A DNA stretch of 62,779 nt. Origin: Amycolatopsis orientalis DSM 43388. Its GTDB lineage: Bacteria; Actinomycetota; Actinomycetes; Mycobacteriales; Pseudonocardiaceae. Below the pieces are notes generated by a model that was not told the origin of the DNA, made no database searches, and worked only from the letters and a program-made list of their open reading frames with translations. The stretch is taken from NCBI RefSeq assembly GCF_000411975.1, contig NZ_ASXG01000080.1:1-62779 (forward strand), read 5' to 3'. Made by a program: the position numbers and the translations under genes. Below are positions 59,663 to 62,779 of this stretch, in pieces; the stretch's first letter is position 1; each line of letters begins with the position of its first letter.

Positions 59663-60544
59663 ATGAACCAGGAAAGCCAAGATCGGCTGACGACCAGGAC
59701 TTTGGGCCCTGCGCTGCGCCGGAAGGCCGGCCTGGTGCTGCGCCGGGCCGCGGCCCGCCTGCACGATCCGCACGCCGAGCAACTCGCCGAGCAGTGCGCC
59801 GGACTGCGCGCGGAACTGGAACGGACGCGGGCGGACCTGCGGGCGGAGATCGTCCGGCAGGGCGACCGGCTGCTGGACCGCGTGGTCGAGTTCGAGATCC
59901 GCAGCCGCCGCGACATCGTGTACGCCGGCGACCAGGACGCGGCGTTGGAGAGCAACGTCTTCGCGCGCGAAAACCTGATTGGCGCGAAGCATTTCGGCAG
60001 CCCCAAGGAAACGCTGGAGTACGCGCTTTCCCTCGCGCCGACCGGCGGGATGGCGCTTGAGTTCGGGGTCGCGTCCGGCAACACCTTGCGCACCATCACG
60101 GCCGCGCGCAAGGCGACCGAGGTGTACGGCTTCGATTCGTTCGACGGCCTGCCCGAAGCGTGGCTCAACGGCATGCCCGCCGGCGCCTTCGCCCGCGACG
60201 ATCTGCCCGACGTGCCGGGAGCCGAACTCGTCGTCGGCCTGTTTTCCGACAGCCTGCCGGGGTTTCTGGAGAAGCACCCCGGTCCGGTCGATTTCGTGCA
60301 CGTCGACGGAGATCTCTACAGCTCCGCGAAGACCGTGCTGGACAACGTCGGCCCGCGGCTGCGGGTCGGCAGCATCGTGCACTTCGACGAGTTCTTCAAC
60401 TTCCCCGGCTGGAAACGGCACGAGTACCGGGCGTGGACCGAACACGTCGAAAAGACCGGCGTGGAGTTCGCGTACGAGGCCTACACCTACAACGACAACC
60501 AGGTCACCGTGCGGATCACCGGCGGACCGGGGCTCATGGAGTGA
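59663..60544 (+). CDS. TylF/macrocin-type SAM-dependent O-methyltransferase
   Basis: A 293-residue class I methyltransferase. An N-terminal coiled-coil-like, Arg-rich helix (about residues 30-75) precedes the Rossmann domain. LEFGVASGNTLRTI is the SAM motif, VYGFDSFDGLPEAW the second strand, and FVHVDGDLYSSAKTVLDN with IVHFDEFFNFPGW the metal-binding acids typical of the TylF group. TATCGT nine bases before ATG 59663 suggests leaderless transcription. No glycosyltransferase or other biosynthetic gene is adjacent, so this is an orphan; the target may be a sugar or cell-wall metabolite. It overlaps the convergent mce gene by 11 bp. Confidence 0.88.
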   Translation: MNQESQDRLTTRTLGPALRRKAGLVLRRAAARLHDPHAEQLAEQCAGLRAELERTRADLRAEIVRQGDRLLDRVVEFEIRSRRDIVYAGDQDAALESNVFARENLIGAKHFGSPKETLEYALSLAPTGGMALEFGVASGNTLRTITAARKATEVYGFDSFDGLPEAWLNGMPAGAFARDDLPDVPGAELVVGLFSDSLPGFLEKHPGPVDFVHVDGDLYSSAKTVLDNVGPRLRVGSIVHFDEFFNFPGWKRHEYRAWTEHVEKTGVEFAYEAYTYNDNQVTVRITGGPGLME

Positions 60545-61514
60545 AGCAGCCGTGCTCGTTGAGCGGCCCGACCGCGGGCAAGATCAGGCCGCACAGGTAG
60601 CCGTCGATCCACCGGCCGTTGCCGGTGAGATTCGCGGCGAGGCGGACGAGCGGGGCCAGCTTCCGGATTCCGTCCGAGAGCGACGCGCGGTTGCGTTCGA
60701 GCAGCGCGGTCAGCCGGTCGAGCTGGACGAGCACCGGGCCTAGCTCGCGGTCGTTGTCGGCGACCAGCCCGGACACTTCGCTGCTCAGCCGGCGCGCTCC
60801 GGCGAGCAGCGCCTGAATGGCCGATTCGCGGTTTTGGACTTCGGCGAGCAGTTGGTTGCAGTCAGCGAGAATCCGGGTCAACTGGGTGTCGCGGTCGGCG
60901 AGGGTGGCGGAAACCGTGCGCGCCTGAGCCAAGAGGTGAGCCAGTTTCGCGTCGCGGGCGGACAGGGAATCGGACAGCCGCGACAGTCCGGTCAACGTGG
61001 CGCGCACGTCGGCCGGGGTGCGCGCGAACGTGCCGGAAATGGCCTGGAAGCTCTGCGCCAGCTGAGTGGTGTCGATCGCGTCGACGGTCGTGGCGAGCTG
61101 CCGGAACGCGGGCAGGACGTCGTACGGAACGGTGGTCCGGCCGCGCGGGATCGGCGTAGCCGGATCCAGCGATCCGGAACCGGCCGGGTCGAGCGCGAGA
61201 TATTTCTGTCCCAGCAACGTTTTGATCCGGATCGACGCGGATGTCCGGTCCCCGAGCCACGCCCCCGACACCCGGAACGACACCCGGACGGACGCACCGT
61301 CGAGCGAAACCCGCGACACCCGGCCGACTTTCACTCCCGCGACCCGCACGTCGTCACCGGTTTGGAGTCCGGCGGCTTCGCTGAACTCGGCGGCATACGC
61401 GGTGCCGTCGCCGATGATCGGCAGGTTCGGCGCCTGGAGCGCGGTGAGGACGCCGAGGACGAGCACGGTCATCCCGAGGAGAGCGGTGCGCACAGGGCGC
61501 CGGTCGGGATGCAC
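60534..61514 (-). CDS. Orphan MCE-family lipid-binding protein
   Basis: A 326-residue MCE protein. One N-terminal membrane anchor (LLGMTVLVLGVLTAL) is followed by the MlaD/MCE barrel (residues 36-110: YAAEFSEAAGLQTGDDVRVAGVKVGRVSRVSL). A long helical region with a phage-tape-measure-like heptad pattern follows to about residue 290. The Cys-containing end (YLCGLILPAVG ... HGCFTP) is typical of actinobacterial MceA-F. Normally six such genes follow two YrbE permease genes; here there is one alone. It may join an MCE complex encoded elsewhere or be a relic of a lost operon. Confidence 0.9.
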   Translation of the reverse strand: MHPDRRPVRTALLGMTVLVLGVLTALQAPNLPIIGDGTAYAAEFSEAAGLQTGDDVRVAGVKVGRVSRVSLDGASVRVSFRVSGAWLGDRTSASIRIKTLLGQKYLALDPAGSGSLDPATPIPRGRTTVPYDVLPAFRQLATTVDAIDTTQLAQSFQAISGTFARTPADVRATLTGLSRLSDSLSARDAKLAHLLAQARTVSATLADRDTQLTRILADCNQLLAEVQNRESAIQALLAGARRLSSEVSGLVADNDRELGPVLVQLDRLTALLERNRASLSDGIRKLAPLVRLAANLTGNGRWIDGYLCGLILPAVGPLNEHGCFTP

Positions 61515-61538
61515 AGCGTGGATAGTGGCTCGCCCAGC

Positions 61539-61563
61539 CGGGTGAGGCCACTTACCTCACCCG
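61539..61563. promoter_or_regulatory. Inverted repeat at the mce promoter
   Basis: CGGGTGAGG-ccactta-CCTCACCCG has perfect 9-bp arms, 25-49 bp upstream of the mce start, an expected promoter position. It could be an operator or a hairpin in the leader. Confidence 0.5.
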
Positions 61564-61785
61564 AACGGGCGCATTCCGGCAGTGTCCACTTAGGACTTAT
61601 GGCGGCCCTGCCCTGCATACGCCCCGTTTCCTGGCGCCGCACCCGACAGCGGGGCTCGGGTGCCATCCTGGCGCGGCTGGCCGACGTGACCGGGGTCATC
61701 GGAACATCCGGTGCGGCTCGGCCGTTGAAGGGGTGTGGAGCGAGCGCGGAAGACCCGCGCCCACGCCAATCGGGGAGGAGCCACC

Positions 61786-61980
61786 ATGCGAGACCTGACC
61801 ACCGGATTGCACCCGGCGCCGGACCTCGTGGACGACACGGACGCGGCCCGGCAGGAGGAACGCCGCCGCAAGGCAGCGCTGGCCGTCGCGTCCCAGGCCA
61901 AGGACGCGCAGGAATGCGCCATGCTGCTGGACATGCTGGGCCTGCACGCTCCAGGCGGCAGCCGCACCGAGGTCGCCTGA
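61786..61980 (+). CDS. 64-residue conserved actinobacterial small protein
   Basis: A short soluble protein. An N-terminal acidic segment (LHPAPDLVDDTDAARQEERRR) leads into a helical block (KAALAVASQAKDAQECAMLLDMLGL) with a single Cys. The GGGGAGGAG ribosome-binding site makes ATG 61786 certain over an in-frame ATG 51 bp upstream. The composition and the ECAMLLDMLGL ending look like small proteins that recur in Amycolatopsis-type genomes, but I know no function. It is followed by a long repeat region with no gene. Confidence 0.75.
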   Translation: MRDLTTGLHPAPDLVDDTDAARQEERRRKAALAVASQAKDAQECAMLLDMLGLHAPGGSRTEVA

Positions 61981-62198
61981 GGCGCTCCGGTTCCGCCCGG
62001 GGTTTCCGAGGTTACGGGGGAGAATGCGCCGCGGCCGGGGTGCGGACCGGCCGTCGGTTTGCCTGCTTGCGAACTGGCCTGGGCCTGGGGAGGCTGGGCT
62101 GGTTGTTGACGCGATGACGAGCTGGACGGCTCGGCTGCCGGGGGTGGCCGGGCTGTTTGGTGTGGGGTTACGGTGTTGGCCGGTGGGGTAGCCCGGGC

Positions 62199-62735
62199 AT
62201 CGGCTGCGGTGACGGCGCTGGTGGAGTGCGCGAGTTCGCTGGGCGGCGTGGTGGGGTTTGCGTTTGCGGGTGGGTTGGCCCGCTGGGGATCGGCTGTGGT
62301 GACGGGGCTGGTCGCGTGAGTGAGTCTGCTGGGCGACGTGCGGGTGCGTTGGGCTCTGGGAATCGGCTGGGGTGACGGTGGCTGGTCGCGCGAGTGAGCC
62401 TGCTGGGCGACGTGTGCGGTTGCGGGTGCGTTGGGCTCTGGGGACCGGCTGGGGTGACGGTGGCTGGTCGGGTGCGTGAGCCTGCTGGGCGACGTGTGCG
62501 GTTGCGGGTGTGTTGGGCTGTTGGGGATCGGCTGGGGTGACCGGGGCTGGTCGCGTGAGTGAGTCTGCTGGGCGACGTGCGCGTGTGTTGGGCTCTGGGG
62601 ACCGGCTGGGGTGACGGCGGCTGGTCGAGTGCGTGAGTCTGTCGGGCAGCGTGGCGCGGGGTTTCTGCGTTTCTGGGGCTAGCTCGTTGGGGTGTCGGTG
62701 GCTGGTCGGGTGAGCAGGGGTCTGCCCAGGCTTCG
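62199..62735. repeat. Degenerate ~80-bp tandem repeats, strongly G/T-skewed
   Basis: About seven units start at 62199, 62289, 62362, 62444, 62527, 62601 and near 62679. Each reads roughly A-Y-C-GGCTGGGGTGACGG, then GCTGGTCG, GTGAGTCTGCTGGGCGACG, and GTTGGGCTCTGGG. Unit lengths of 73-90 bp differ by non-multiples of three, so the Pro/Arg/Thr-rich frame open on the minus strand is an artefact. The plus strand is very rich in G and T. No other gene is visible in 61981-62779. Confidence 0.8.
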
Positions 62736-62779
62736 GTTGACACCGGAGCTGACTGTTTCTCAGGCCGCTGCTGCGGTGG

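Noticed and set aside
59663..61514. Fragment of an antibiotic gene cluster, because of the TylF-type methyltransferase
   Set aside because: No PKS, NRPS, glycosyltransferase or deoxysugar gene is near it; the neighbours are a thioesterase and an MCE protein.
62168..62743. A 191-codon Pro/Thr/Arg-rich minus-strand frame
   Set aside because: It runs through tandem repeats whose lengths are not multiples of three, so the amino-acid repeat changes frame. No ribosome-binding site, and the composition is that of G/T-rich non-coding DNA.
1..62779. tRNA, rRNA, prophage or insertion-sequence signals
   Set aside because: I found no cloverleaf with a plausible anticodon, no rRNA-like blocks, no integrase or transposase, and no terminal inverted repeats with target duplications.

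Overview
The window is about 70% GC, uses GTG and TTG starts alongside ATG, and every open gene shows the strong third-position G/C of an actinomycete. The gene set (FadA/FadB, FadE19-AccD1-AccA1, the FadE23/FadE24 pair, an MCE protein, a wax-ester synthase, tandem-TetR and BkaR-like regulators) points to a non-mycolate Pseudonocardiales genome, most likely Amycolatopsis or a close relative. That placement is inferred from gene content and terminator style. I see no rRNA, tRNA, CRISPR, phage or intact insertion sequence. It reads as a chromosomal region rich in catabolic genes, with several decaying genes.

Layout. 0.1-1 kb: secreted SGNH lipase. 1-7.1 kb: a TetR gene, a small gene and a three-gene branched-chain acyl-CoA operon (carboxylase beta, biotin carboxylase alpha, acyl-CoA dehydrogenase), tied together by three near-identical 16-bp operators. 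7.1-11.9 kb: a GNAT remnant, SDR, PhaC-like alpha/beta hydrolase, two MDR oxidoreductases and an HxlR regulator with an 18-bp operator. 12-17.1 kb: FadE23/FadE24 pair, LtrA membrane protein, double-TetR regulator. 17.2-20.6 kb: fadA-fadB beta-oxidation complex. 20.7-29.2 kb: SRPBCC protein, a 937-residue membrane protein joining an NTPase-like region to an extracellular type-I periplasmic-binding fold, DUF3761 lipoprotein, MFS exporter, and a TPP-enzyme/FAD-oxidase pair. 29.3-29.6 kb: an isolated 30-residue His-rich peptide gene with its own promoter and terminator.

30-41 kb is the most interesting block: DUF3830 protein, class III aminotransferase, semialdehyde dehydrogenase, tartrate/malate-type decarboxylating dehydrogenase, FCD-GntR regulator, two maleate-isomerase/Asp-Glu-racemase-fold enzymes, D-2-hydroxyacid dehydrogenase, amidase and MaoC hydratase. 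Three copies of ATTGTYGACAAT stand exactly in its three promoter regions, so four transcription units look like one regulon for degrading an unidentified nitrogen-containing compound.

41-49 kb: MFS pseudogene, aldo/keto reductase, wax-ester synthase, second TPP enzyme, a VOC-EVE operon behind two mirrored operators, then a second GntR with its own paired sites facing an MHS transporter and an omega-aminotransferase. 51-54 kb: secreted beta-propeller-like protein, an array of hairpin repeats, a 65-residue protein and a broken NADAR gene that diverge from a near-consensus LexA (SOS) box. 54-62 kb: GNAT, IclR, two bacterial-PH membrane proteins, PAC2 protein, MarR/thioesterase pair, TylF-type methyltransferase, orphan MCE protein and a 64-residue protein. 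62.2-62.7 kb: about seven degenerate ~80-bp tandem repeats.
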